This document shows, piece after piece, positions 1-6,065 of a stretch of 8,281 bases of DNA. This DNA comes from Synechococcus sp. PL34863bin_39. GTDB taxonomy: Bacteria; Cyanobacteriota; Cyanobacteriia; PCC-6307; Cyanobiaceae. The translations under genes and the position numbers were made by a program. The notes beneath the pieces were generated by a model, which was given only the letters and a program-made list of their open reading frames with translations, had not been told where the DNA came from and did not search any database. Where the stretch lies: positions 1-8,281 of the forward strand of contig WTHL01000308.1 in NCBI GenBank assembly GCA_011523155.1, written 5' to 3'. The number at the start of each line of letters is the position of its first letter. The first letter of the stretch is position 1.

Positions 1-399
1 TGTGAATCCCTGATACGAAAAGCCATACAGGCCCACGCGGCCGTTGCATGCCGCTAGGTCTCTGAGCCAGGTGAGAGTGGCGCTGGTGTCCGCACGTTCC
101 TGGGCAAATCCTCCAAACGTGCCGCCGGATGCGCCCTGTCCGCGCACGTCCTGCACTACCACCAGAAAGCCATGGGAAGCCCACCAGCTCGGGTGGGCAT
201 AGGTGACTGTGGAGGCGATGGCGTGACCGTAGGGCTGTCGCATCAGCAGCGCCGGCCAGGGTCCCCGGCCTTCAGGAGGACACCACAGGCGTGCGTGCAA
301 GCTGACTCCGTCCGGCAGGACCAGCGGGACATCCACCGGGGCCCCGCGCGTGGTCTCAAGCGTCTTCGCAGTCTCCGGATCGTCTGGCCTAGGAGACAT
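1..399 (-). CDS. CocE/NonD (X-Pro dipeptidyl-peptidase S15-like) family hydrolase, 5' part only
   Basis: This is the N-terminal 133 residues of an alpha/beta-hydrolase; the rest lies beyond the left edge. Family members are serine esterases or peptidases (cocaine esterase, glutaryl-acylase, X-Pro dipeptidyl peptidase). Seen in the sequence: MRQPYGH at about residues 53-59, whose Tyr57 matches the oxyanion-hole tyrosine of CocE; FLVVVQDVRGQGASGG at about 78-93, the family's QDVRGxGxSGG block; CNGRVGLYG at 118-126; and GFSYQG at 126-131, a G-x-S-x-G nucleophile elbow with Ser128. The catalytic Asp and His would lie in the missing part. The start is fixed: an in-frame TGA lies seven codons upstream with no other ATG, GTG or TTG between. 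No signal peptide is visible, so a cytoplasmic location is inferred. Its start overlaps the end of the upstream small secreted-protein gene by 11 nt, suggesting coupled translation. The substrate cannot be predicted. Confidence 0.9.
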   Translation of the reverse strand, partial: MSPRPDDPETAKTLETTRGAPVDVPLVLPDGVSLHARLWCPPEGRGPWPALLMRQPYGHAIASTVTYAHPSWWASHGFLVVVQDVRGQGASGGTFGGFAQERADTSATLTWLRDLAACNGRVGLYGFSYQGFT

Positions 400-661
400 C
401 CGAACAGTGAAGACCGATCACATAGGTCGCGAGAATTTCCGCATCCGTGGTGCTCAGGCCGCGTTCACTGGCGAGGCGTTGGATCGAGCCTGGCGATGTC
501 GCGGAGACCCCCTGGCTGTTCAGGCTTCTGAAGCTTGTGCACAGCGCTTTGGCTTCGTTCGGATTGCGCTTCACGCTCTCCAGAAGCGAGGACTGTGCCA
601 ACCCTTGCGGTGCAAAAGCAAGGAAACCCACAAGCGGCAACAGGACGAATCGGGATCGCAT
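389..661 (-). CDS. Small secreted cyanobacterial protein with two cysteines, unknown function
   Basis: A 90-residue protein. Residues 1-23 form a signal peptide: a basic start (MRSR), a hydrophobic core LLPLVGFLAFA, and probable cleavage near GLAQ/SS. The mature part of about 67 residues is mostly helical and polar and contains exactly two cysteines, Cys41 and Cys86, near its two ends; a disulfide in the periplasm or thylakoid lumen is plausible (inference). The string NPNEAKALC...LNSQGVSATS...LSTTDAEILATYVIGLHC resembles short conserved hypothetical proteins of marine Synechococcus as I remember them, but I can name no family or function. A strong Shine-Dalgarno AGGAGG directly upstream supports this start. 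Its stop codon lies inside the start of the hydrolase gene. It is preceded by a 62-nt gap after the DUF4332 gene, so it could be read from that transcript or from its own promoter. Confidence 0.8.
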   Translation of the reverse strand: MRSRFVLLPLVGFLAFAPQGLAQSSLLESVKRNPNEAKALCTSFRSLNSQGVSATSPGSIQRLASERGLSTTDAEILATYVIGLHCSDVS

Positions 662-664
662 GAC

Positions 665-670
665 CCTCCT
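665..670 (-). promoter_or_regulatory. Ribosome binding site of the small secreted-protein gene
   Basis: On the minus strand the sequence AAAGGAGGGTC precedes the ATG at 661. AGGAGG ends 3 nt before the start, and the shifted pairing AAAGGAG gives about 5 nt. This is the clearest Shine-Dalgarno in the window; the tamB and proA starts have none at normal spacing. It both fixes the start and suggests that this small gene is translated efficiently. Confidence 0.6.
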
Positions 671-723
671 TTCGCAATGGACTTATTTGAGATCCGCAGC
701 CCGACCCTTGCGCCCATGCGGGG

Positions 724-1128
724 TCAGTTGTTGGTCTGCCATGCCTGGGCGAGGCGGATCCAGTGCCGGGCCACCGTCAGATCCACCACAGCGCGTCGAC
801 CGCTGCGCAGCTGCCGTTCCAGTCGTCCAGTGCGCGTCAGCACATCCTGCGGGGATGCCGCTGCAAGCGCCGTCACGGTGGCAATGCCGGCATGCATCAG
901 CAGCGCTGCGTCAGCCGGGGCAAGCCCCAGGGAGCAGACCAGAGCAGCCATGCCGCGCAGACGCTTGAGGTTGCGGGCGCTCGCCCGACCACTGCGGCAG
1001 AGCCGACTGAGTTGCTGATCGCTCAGGTTCTGCAGCTGGTCCCAGTGGATGATTCCTGCCGTTTCAAGCTCTTTCTGTTCAAATCGGAAGCTCTGAGGAA
1101 GGTCCCGAAGTGGTTCAGACCCGTTCAT
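724..1128 (-). CDS. DUF4332-type helix-hairpin-helix protein
   Basis: A 134-residue all-helical, basic protein without signal peptide or membrane segment. Two related units are visible: residues 17-45 (FEQKELETAGIIHWDQLQNL then SDQQLSRLC) and 67-98 (LGLAPADAALLMHAGIATV then TALAAASPQDVL). Each follows the pattern helix, G-I-x-T/H turn, L-x-x-L/A and then a short helix, as in the DUF4332 and helix-hairpin-helix families, which are usually linked to nucleic-acid or protein binding. The linker RSGRASARNLKRLRG (46-59) and the segment RLERQLRSGRR (102-112) are strongly basic, which fits nucleic-acid contact (inference). The start ATG overlaps the ycf51 stop in an ATGA arrangement, so the two genes are very probably translationally coupled. 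The family has no firmly established cellular role that I know of. The coding call is firm; DUF4332 is the best family guess. Confidence 0.83.
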   Translation of the reverse strand: MNGSEPLRDLPQSFRFEQKELETAGIIHWDQLQNLSDQQLSRLCRSGRASARNLKRLRGMAALVCSLGLAPADAALLMHAGIATVTALAAASPQDVLTRTGRLERQLRSGRRAVVDLTVARHWIRLAQAWQTNN

Positions 1129-1586
1129 CCCTGACCGGTTGATGCGGGCGCGCCTGCGTGCACTTCGGTCTCCCCGAGGATCATCGGGCGGCTCGTGCCT
1201 GGGCCGGCCGGTTGCAGCTGCCGCAATCGAATCACCACGGTGTCGCTGCCCCGTCCCCCCGGCCGAAGATTGCCTGCCAGCTGGGCCAGGGTTGGCTCCA
1301 CGGCACCGGGATCGAAATCACCGGAGGCCTGGGCGACCACCAGATCATTGCCGTTGTCGAAGACGACGGGTGCACGCAGGGCGCCCTCGATCACCACAGG
1401 AGGTGTGTAGCTGACCGTGAAGGCCCAGCTGCTGATCGCCAGCAGCACGGTGAAGCTCGTGACACCAACAAGACGGAAGCGAACACCCCACCGCGCGATG
1501 AAGGCCAGCACTGTGAGACCTGCGAAGCCGAGTCCGCCCCAGGCCAGCCATCGCGTTGAGCTTTCGAGCAACTCCGGGAGGTTCAT
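1125..1586 (-). CDS. ycf51: Ycf51 family (DUF2518) membrane protein
   Basis: A 153-residue protein with two predicted membrane helices: residues 13-31 (WLAWGGLGFAGLTVLAFIA) and about 39-60 (LVGVTSFTVLLAISSWAFTVSY). Between them lies WGVRFRLVGVTSFT (33-46), the motif by which I recognise Ycf51. The rest (62-153) is a soluble domain with VVFDNGNDLVV (74-84), DPGAVEPTLAQLAGNLRPGGRG (92-113), VVIRLRQL (117-124) and the near-terminal PMILGETEV (134-142), in the order usual for the family. Length fits. Ycf51 is conserved in cyanobacteria and encoded in red-algal plastids; its function is unknown to me. It is the first gene of the leftward cluster, starts 64 nt from the divergent tamB start, and its TGA overlaps the start of the DUF4332 gene by 4 nt. 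No clear Shine-Dalgarno precedes the ATG. The last dozen residues (AGAPASTGQG) look like a disordered tail. Confidence 0.87.
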   Translation of the reverse strand: MNLPELLESSTRWLAWGGLGFAGLTVLAFIARWGVRFRLVGVTSFTVLLAISSWAFTVSYTPPVVIEGALRAPVVFDNGNDLVVAQASGDFDPGAVEPTLAQLAGNLRPGGRGSDTVVIRLRQLQPAGPGTSRPMILGETEVHAGAPASTGQG

Positions 1587-1650
1587 GGGCTGGTGAAGAG
1601 CGGATGTGCTCCTTATATTGCGCGCACCTCAGCCATGACTGACGCGGCCG
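1587..1650. promoter_or_regulatory. Divergent intergenic region between ycf51 and tamB, candidate bidirectional promoter
   Basis: This 64-nt gap must hold, or lie very near, the promoters of both gene clusters. It contains one AT-rich island, CTTATATTG at 1612-1620. On the plus strand TATATT (1614-1619) matches the -10 consensus at five of six bases. On the minus strand the same island reads AATATAAG. A perfect 8-nt palindrome TGCGCGCA (1619-1626) abuts it and could be an operator or chance. No good -35 hexamer is seen at normal spacing for either direction. On the minus strand a TTGACA-like string lies inside the tamB start, too far away. The region is certain to be intergenic; the promoter elements are a guess. 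Confidence 0.4.
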
Positions 1651-4600
1651 ATGGGCATTGGGTCAATGTCAAAGACCCTCCCCAAGCGGCTTCTGGGGGG
1701 AGCACTGCTGACCGCCGTTTTCGGGACCGGCACCTGGGTGCTGCTGGATCGAGTGGCCGGTTCCCTGATCCGAGCCGCGACGCCGGGGCTCGAGCAACAG
1801 CTCTCGCGGCCCCTCGGACGTCCCCTCCGAATCGGTGAATACAGAGGCCTTCACCTCCGGGGCATTCTGCTCGGCCCGACGCGGGTTGAGCAGGGCCCCA
1901 GTGACGCGTCCACGGCGTCCATCCAGTCCCTGTCCATCGGTCTTGACCCCCTCGCCAGTCTTCTGAACTGGAAACCGGTGGTTGTGGTTGGTGTTCGGGG
2001 AGGCCAGCTGACGCTTCGCCGGAACTCGAATGGCGACTACTGGGTTCCCGGTCCGTCAGGGGACGACCCTGCACCGCGCCTCGCCGTTGCCGTCCGTCTG
2101 CAGGACCCGCTACGGGTTCGGATTGACCCTGCAGAGCTCGACCTGCGCGTTTCAGGACGAACCTGGCTGAACCTGGATCAATCCAGAGGCAAAGCAGCCA
2201 TCCAGGTCACGCAGCCGGAGCGGGGGCGCATGTCTCTGCGTCTTCAGGGCGATTGGGGTGATCCCAGTTTTGCGTTGCGGACCCGATTGCACTCCGTGCA
2301 GCTGGACAGGTTCAGCGGACTGCTGACATCGGCCAGCCCGCAGGCTCTTGGCGGTCAGCTCGCGGGTGATGTCCAGCTGGCCTGGAAGGACGGTCAGGCC
2401 CGTTGCAGCGGTGGGCTGTCCCTCGTGGGTTTCACCTTCCAGACTTCCACCCTTCGTCAACCTCTGCGTTCGAAGCAGCTGCGGGTCAGCTGCAGGGATG
2501 ATCAGCTTCAGATCGCCCCCAGCGTCTGGACGGCCGGTCCTTATCGCGCCGATGTTCGGGGTGCTCTGGCGCTGAACGACTCGTTCGACCTCCGCTTCAA
2601 CATCAGGCACGACACGCTGGAGCGTCAGCTTGCGGCCCGTCTGGAAGGACCTTGGCTGCAACCGCAGCTGAAGGTTGATGGTCGCTGGACGCTCCCGGCT
2701 TCTGCCACTGAGAGTCCCCCGCTGCAGCTGCAGATCCAGGTAGCAGGGGATCTCACGACGCCGGACTCTCCCCGTGCACACCTCGACCAGTTCAGGCTGA
2801 CGGGGGGTGGTGTGTCGGCCCAAGCGAAGGGTGCGCTGTTTCCCGATCTGATGATCAGTTCGGAGGAACTGAGCCTGAAACCCTCGGCGTGGGATCCAGC
2901 CTCTCCGGTTCAGGCCGTGCTGGGGTCACAGGCTCCGGTGCAGGGCTCCCTGGATCTGCAGGGATCGCTCGCGACACCGAGCCTGCGCCTCAATCTGAGC
3001 CAGGCCGCCAACCCGATCCTGAAGAACTGGTCCCTGCGTGCCCGTTGGGACGGGGCGAAACGGCGTGCTGACCTCGAATATCTGCGCAGCCCCGATCTGA
3101 CGCTGCAGGCTGTGATGCCGGTGGGCGATGGGCGCGACACCTCGGCGACAGGAGATCTCCAGGCTGAACTGGAGCTGCGCCGTTTTCCCCTTGCCCGACT
3201 GGGACCGGTCGTCGGCACGGCCATGGATGGTCACCTCTCTGCCGCCGGGTCGCTCCAGGGCGACCTGCAGGCCCTTCGCCCCTCCCTGGAGCTTCAACTG
3301 GAGACCCCCAGGATCGGCAACCTGCGCTTGGCCGAGGTCTGGTCCGGGCGCCTTGATTCCCCTGATGGCACGGGCCCTGCTCTCCGACTGCAGACCACCG
3401 AGGGGCTGATCGGAGGGACGCTCCAGGTGGATTGGAGCGAGACGTCGTGGCTGCCGGAGGAGGTTCGTCTCAGACGTCAGAACGGTGCGTTCCTGATGGC
3501 GCGCGGGTCCGGGCTTTATCAATGGCAGTCGCAGGCCACGCCCCTGATGGGCCTCCAGTTCATGTTCCCTCCCCGGGGGCGCTTTGAGAGTCTTTACGGA
3601 CTCGTGTCAGGGTCTGGAACGCTGGCGCTCCAGCCCCTGTCCATGACGGGCTCGGTCACCCTCGATCGGCCCGGGGTTCTCGGCGCTCAGCTGCGTCAGG
3701 CCAGGGTTGAGGGGCGTTTCAGCGATCGCCGTTACAGCCTGACCGGTGAACTCCTGCCGCCTGACAGCGGCCAGGTGCTCGTTGATTCGGGGGGACAGAT
3801 CGGCGGACGGTTCGAGACCGAGTTCGATGCCCTTGGCGTCAGCGCGCGCTGGCTGACCCGCAGTCTTCTCAGCCTTTCCTCCCTCACAGCTGATCAAGCG
3901 GACGCGCCCGGCAGGGCGCAGGACCTCGGCACGCTCATGGTCGAGACTTTCGGCGGAGCCCTGGACGGCCAACTGGCGGCGTTGCGCTCCGTCCGTCAGG
4001 ACCTCGCAGTCAGGCAACAGCGCCTTCGTGATGGCAAAGCCTTTCATCCGGAGGATCTGCGAGGGCAGGTGGATGCCCAGATCCATCTCAGCGGCGATCG
4101 CCTGTCTGATCTCCATCTCGATCTCCAGGCTCGGGGCCATCTCTGGGTTGAGGGTGACGATGCCGACCATGCTCTGCAGATCGAGCCGTTTGTGGCCACG
4201 ATCAGCGGCCCTCTGCATCAGGGAGACGGGCAGTTCTCTCTCCGCCATCTCCCGTTCGGGCTGCTGGCCCTCCTGGCCCCGGTCCCACAGTCACTTCTGG
4301 GAGCCCTTGGCGTTTCGGGACGGTATCGCCTCGGTGATGACGACCCCCAGCTCACGACGGAACTGGTGCTGGAAGATGCCCGTGTCGGTCAGCATCACCT
4401 CATCCTGGAGAAAGGCCAGATCACGCTTTCGGGTGACGCGTTACTCCTTGATCTTGCCCTCAAGGATCGCTCCGCCGACCAGGCGGTGATCGTCACCGGG
4501 CAGGTGCCTCTGCAGCCTTCGGGGGCTCTGGACGTGCGCGTGCTCACCCGCGGAGACGGACTCCGTTTCCTGACGGGATTCACCAACGATCGAGTGGTCT

Positions 4601-6063
4601 GGACGCAGGGGGAGGGCCGTCTGCGTCTGATCCTCAGTGGCACTCTTGTGAATCCTCAGGCCAATGGGTTCCTCGTCATTGAGGACGGGGAGTTCGAGCT
4701 TGAGAGGCAGCGCATTTCAGATCTCGAGACCGCTGTTCTTTTCGATTTCAATCGTCTGGAAGTGCAGTCCCTCAGGGCGCGCGTCGGTCGCGATGGTCAT
4801 CTTGAGGCGCGAGGGGGGCTTGGGTTGTTGAAGCCTTCACTGGAGCCCACCCCACTGGCCGTCACCCTCTCGGACAGTCGCATCAGTCTCCCGATTGCTG
4901 ATGTCGCCGTGTCATCGGATCTCAGGATCGGGGGAGCCCTCGTGCGGCCGCGCCTGTCCGGATCGCTCGAGATCAGCCATGGAACCATCCGGCCAGCACC
5001 CTCGCTCTTCGCACGTCGCACTGCTGCCGATGACGGCGATGCAACGAATCAGCCACTGACTCCCGTTGACCTCAACACTCTTCTGGAGGAGCAGTGGGAT
5101 TTTCAGGACCCACTGGTGCTGTTGGGACCGGATGTCGAAGCGGATAGCAGTCGTTCTCTCAAGGCTGCGATGCCCAACCTTCCGGCCCTTGGCTTTGATG
5201 ACCTCCGGGTTCGTTTCGGGCCGAAGCTGAACGTCTCTGTTCCTCTGCTTGCCTCCTTCTCAACCCGGGGCTTGCTTCGGCTCAATGGAGGGCTTGATCC
5301 ATCCCTGCGGCTGCAGGGTGTGATCGAAATGCTCAGTGGTCGGCTTTCAGTCTTCACCACCAGTTTTCAGCTCGATCGGGGCGCTCCGAACGTTGCGGTC
5401 TTCACACCGTCACTGGGCCTGATTCCCTACGTGGATGTCGCCCTGATCAGCCGTGTCTCCGACAGCGTGCGTCTTGGAACCGACAACAGCACACTCTCAA
5501 CGGACGTCTTTGACACCAATGGCAGCGGCTCTCTGGCCGCTGGTGGCCAGTTGCGACTTGTCAAGGTCATGGTGGAAGCGAGTGCGCCCGCTGATCGCCT
5601 GCTCGACAACTTGATTCTGCGCAGCTCACCACCGATGCCCCAGCCTCAGATTCTGAGCCTGATCGGAGGAAACTCCCTGGCGGGACTCTCCAATTCCGGT
5701 GGCACCGCCGCCCTGGCAGCCGTGCTCGGCCAGTCCGTGTTGACACCAGTGTTGGGAACGCTGACCGACGTGTTCAGCCAGCGTCTTCAGGTGGCGCTGT
5801 ATCCCACCTATGTGAGTCCCCAGGTGGAGGACACGCAGGCCCGGGTCTCCGGCCAGGTCCCCCCCCAGCTGGCCCTCGTCACAGAGCTTGGTGTCGACCT
5901 TGGGGATCGGTTCAATCTGTCCCTGATTGCCGCGCCCAACCGAAACGACATCCCTCCTGCCGGCATCCTCACCTACCAGATCAATTCGAATCTGGGGATC
6001 TCGGCCTCCATGGACAACCAGGGCACCTGGCAGAGCCAGTTTCAGGTGTTTGTCCGGTTCTGA
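1651..6063 (+). CDS. tamB: TamB / DUF490 family translocation and assembly module protein (Tic236-like)
   Basis: A 1470-residue envelope protein. TamB proteins, like plant plastid Tic236, are anchored in the inner membrane, cross the periplasm as a long hydrophobic-lined beta groove, and contact an Omp85-type outer-membrane partner; roles in outer-membrane protein insertion and lipid transfer are reported. Seen here: an N-terminal anchor at about 14-34 after a basic KTLPKR; AsmA-like segments (IQSLSIGLDPLASLLNWKP, then GGQLTLRRNSNGDYWVPG); about 1000 residues of alternating beta repeats rich in L-x-L and G-x-L; and a C-terminal TamB domain from about 1000, with GRLSVFTTSFQLDRG, PQPQILSLIGG (about 1329-1339), and a barrel-like ending QSQFQVFVRF with terminal Phe. 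Two non-beta inserts are at about 748-805 and 1121-1171. A second start at 1666 (MSKTLPKR) is equally possible; neither has a Shine-Dalgarno, and an in-frame stop lies at 1636. No Omp85/TamA gene is adjacent. The ROK gene follows after 2 nt. Confidence 0.93.
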   Translation: MGIGSMSKTLPKRLLGGALLTAVFGTGTWVLLDRVAGSLIRAATPGLEQQLSRPLGRPLRIGEYRGLHLRGILLGPTRVEQGPSDASTASIQSLSIGLDPLASLLNWKPVVVVGVRGGQLTLRRNSNGDYWVPGPSGDDPAPRLAVAVRLQDPLRVRIDPAELDLRVSGRTWLNLDQSRGKAAIQVTQPERGRMSLRLQGDWGDPSFALRTRLHSVQLDRFSGLLTSASPQALGGQLAGDVQLAWKDGQARCSGGLSLVGFTFQTSTLRQPLRSKQLRVSCRDDQLQIAPSVWTAGPYRADVRGALALNDSFDLRFNIRHDTLERQLAARLEGPWLQPQLKVDGRWTLPASATESPPLQLQIQVAGDLTTPDSPRAHLDQFRLTGGGVSAQAKGALFPDLMISSEELSLKPSAWDPASPVQAVLGSQAPVQGSLDLQGSLATPSLRLNLSQAANPILKNWSLRARWDGAKRRADLEYLRSPDLTLQAVMPVGDGRDTSATGDLQAELELRRFPLARLGPVVGTAMDGHLSAAGSLQGDLQALRPSLELQLETPRIGNLRLAEVWSGRLDSPDGTGPALRLQTTEGLIGGTLQVDWSETSWLPEEVRLRRQNGAFLMARGSGLYQWQSQATPLMGLQFMFPPRGRFESLYGLVSGSGTLALQPLSMTGSVTLDRPGVLGAQLRQARVEGRFSDRRYSLTGELLPPDSGQVLVDSGGQIGGRFETEFDALGVSARWLTRSLLSLSSLTADQADAPGRAQDLGTLMVETFGGALDGQLAALRSVRQDLAVRQQRLRDGKAFHPEDLRGQVDAQIHLSGDRLSDLHLDLQARGHLWVEGDDADHALQIEPFVATISGPLHQGDGQFSLRHLPFGLLALLAPVPQSLLGALGVSGRYRLGDDDPQLTTELVLEDARVGQHHLILEKGQITLSGDALLLDLALKDRSADQAVIVTGQVPLQPSGALDVRVLTRGDGLRFLTGFTNDRVVWTQGEGRLRLILSGTLVNPQANGFLVIEDGEFELERQRISDLETAVLFDFNRLEVQSLRARVGRDGHLEARGGLGLLKPSLEPTPLAVTLSDSRISLPIADVAVSSDLRIGGALVRPRLSGSLEISHGTIRPAPSLFARRTAADDGDATNQPLTPVDLNTLLEEQWDFQDPLVLLGPDVEADSSRSLKAAMPNLPALGFDDLRVRFGPKLNVSVPLLASFSTRGLLRLNGGLDPSLRLQGVIEMLSGRLSVFTTSFQLDRGAPNVAVFTPSLGLIPYVDVALISRVSDSVRLGTDNSTLSTDVFDTNGSGSLAAGGQLRLVKVMVEASAPADRLLDNLILRSSPPMPQPQILSLIGGNSLAGLSNSGGTAALAAVLGQSVLTPVLGTLTDVFSQRLQVALYPTYVSPQVEDTQARVSGQVPPQLALVTELGVDLGDRFNLSLIAAPNRNDIPPAGILTYQINSNLGISASMDNQGTWQSQFQVFVRF
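3722..3729. repeat. HIP1 octamer GCGATCGC
   Basis: A perfect copy of the highly iterated palindrome HIP1, a signature of many cyanobacterial genomes, lying inside tamB. It serves mainly as a taxonomic hint. Confidence 0.6.
4094..4101. repeat. HIP1 octamer GCGATCGC
   Basis: A second perfect HIP1 palindrome, also inside tamB, about 370 nt from the first. I found no third copy in the window. Two copies in 8.3 kb are a weak enrichment at this GC content and support a cyanobacterial source only together with the gene content. Confidence 0.6.
5859..5866 (+). repeat. C8 homopolymer tract within tamB
   Basis: Eight consecutive cytosines span the end of the Val1403 codon and the codons of Pro1404 and Pro1405 in tamB. 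This is the longest mononucleotide run I saw in the window. A one-base slip would shift the frame and replace the last 65 or so residues, including the terminal beta strands, and would separate the tamB stop from the ROK start. It may equally be a mutable or error-prone spot in sequencing. Confidence 0.55.
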
Positions 6064-6065
6064 CC

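Noticed and set aside
662..723. Possible hairpin (GACCC with GGGTC at 703-725) and promoter before the small secreted gene
   Set aside because: The stem is only 5 bp with a 13-nt loop and overlaps the stop of the DUF4332 gene; no convincing -35/-10 pair is visible. I see nothing firm in this gap beyond the ribosome binding site.
350..1018. Plus-strand open frames of 222 and 173 codons across the leftward cluster
   Set aside because: They cross several well-supported minus-strand genes and the gap between them, are rich in Arg, Ser and Cys as is typical of wrong-frame translation, and show no domain or ribosome binding site.
1593..1838. Plus-strand 81-codon frame, including an ATG at 1635, just upstream of and overlapping the tamB start
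   Set aside because: It runs in a different frame over the tamB anchor region, has no hydrophobic pattern or Shine-Dalgarno, and loses against the clear membrane anchor read in the tamB frame.
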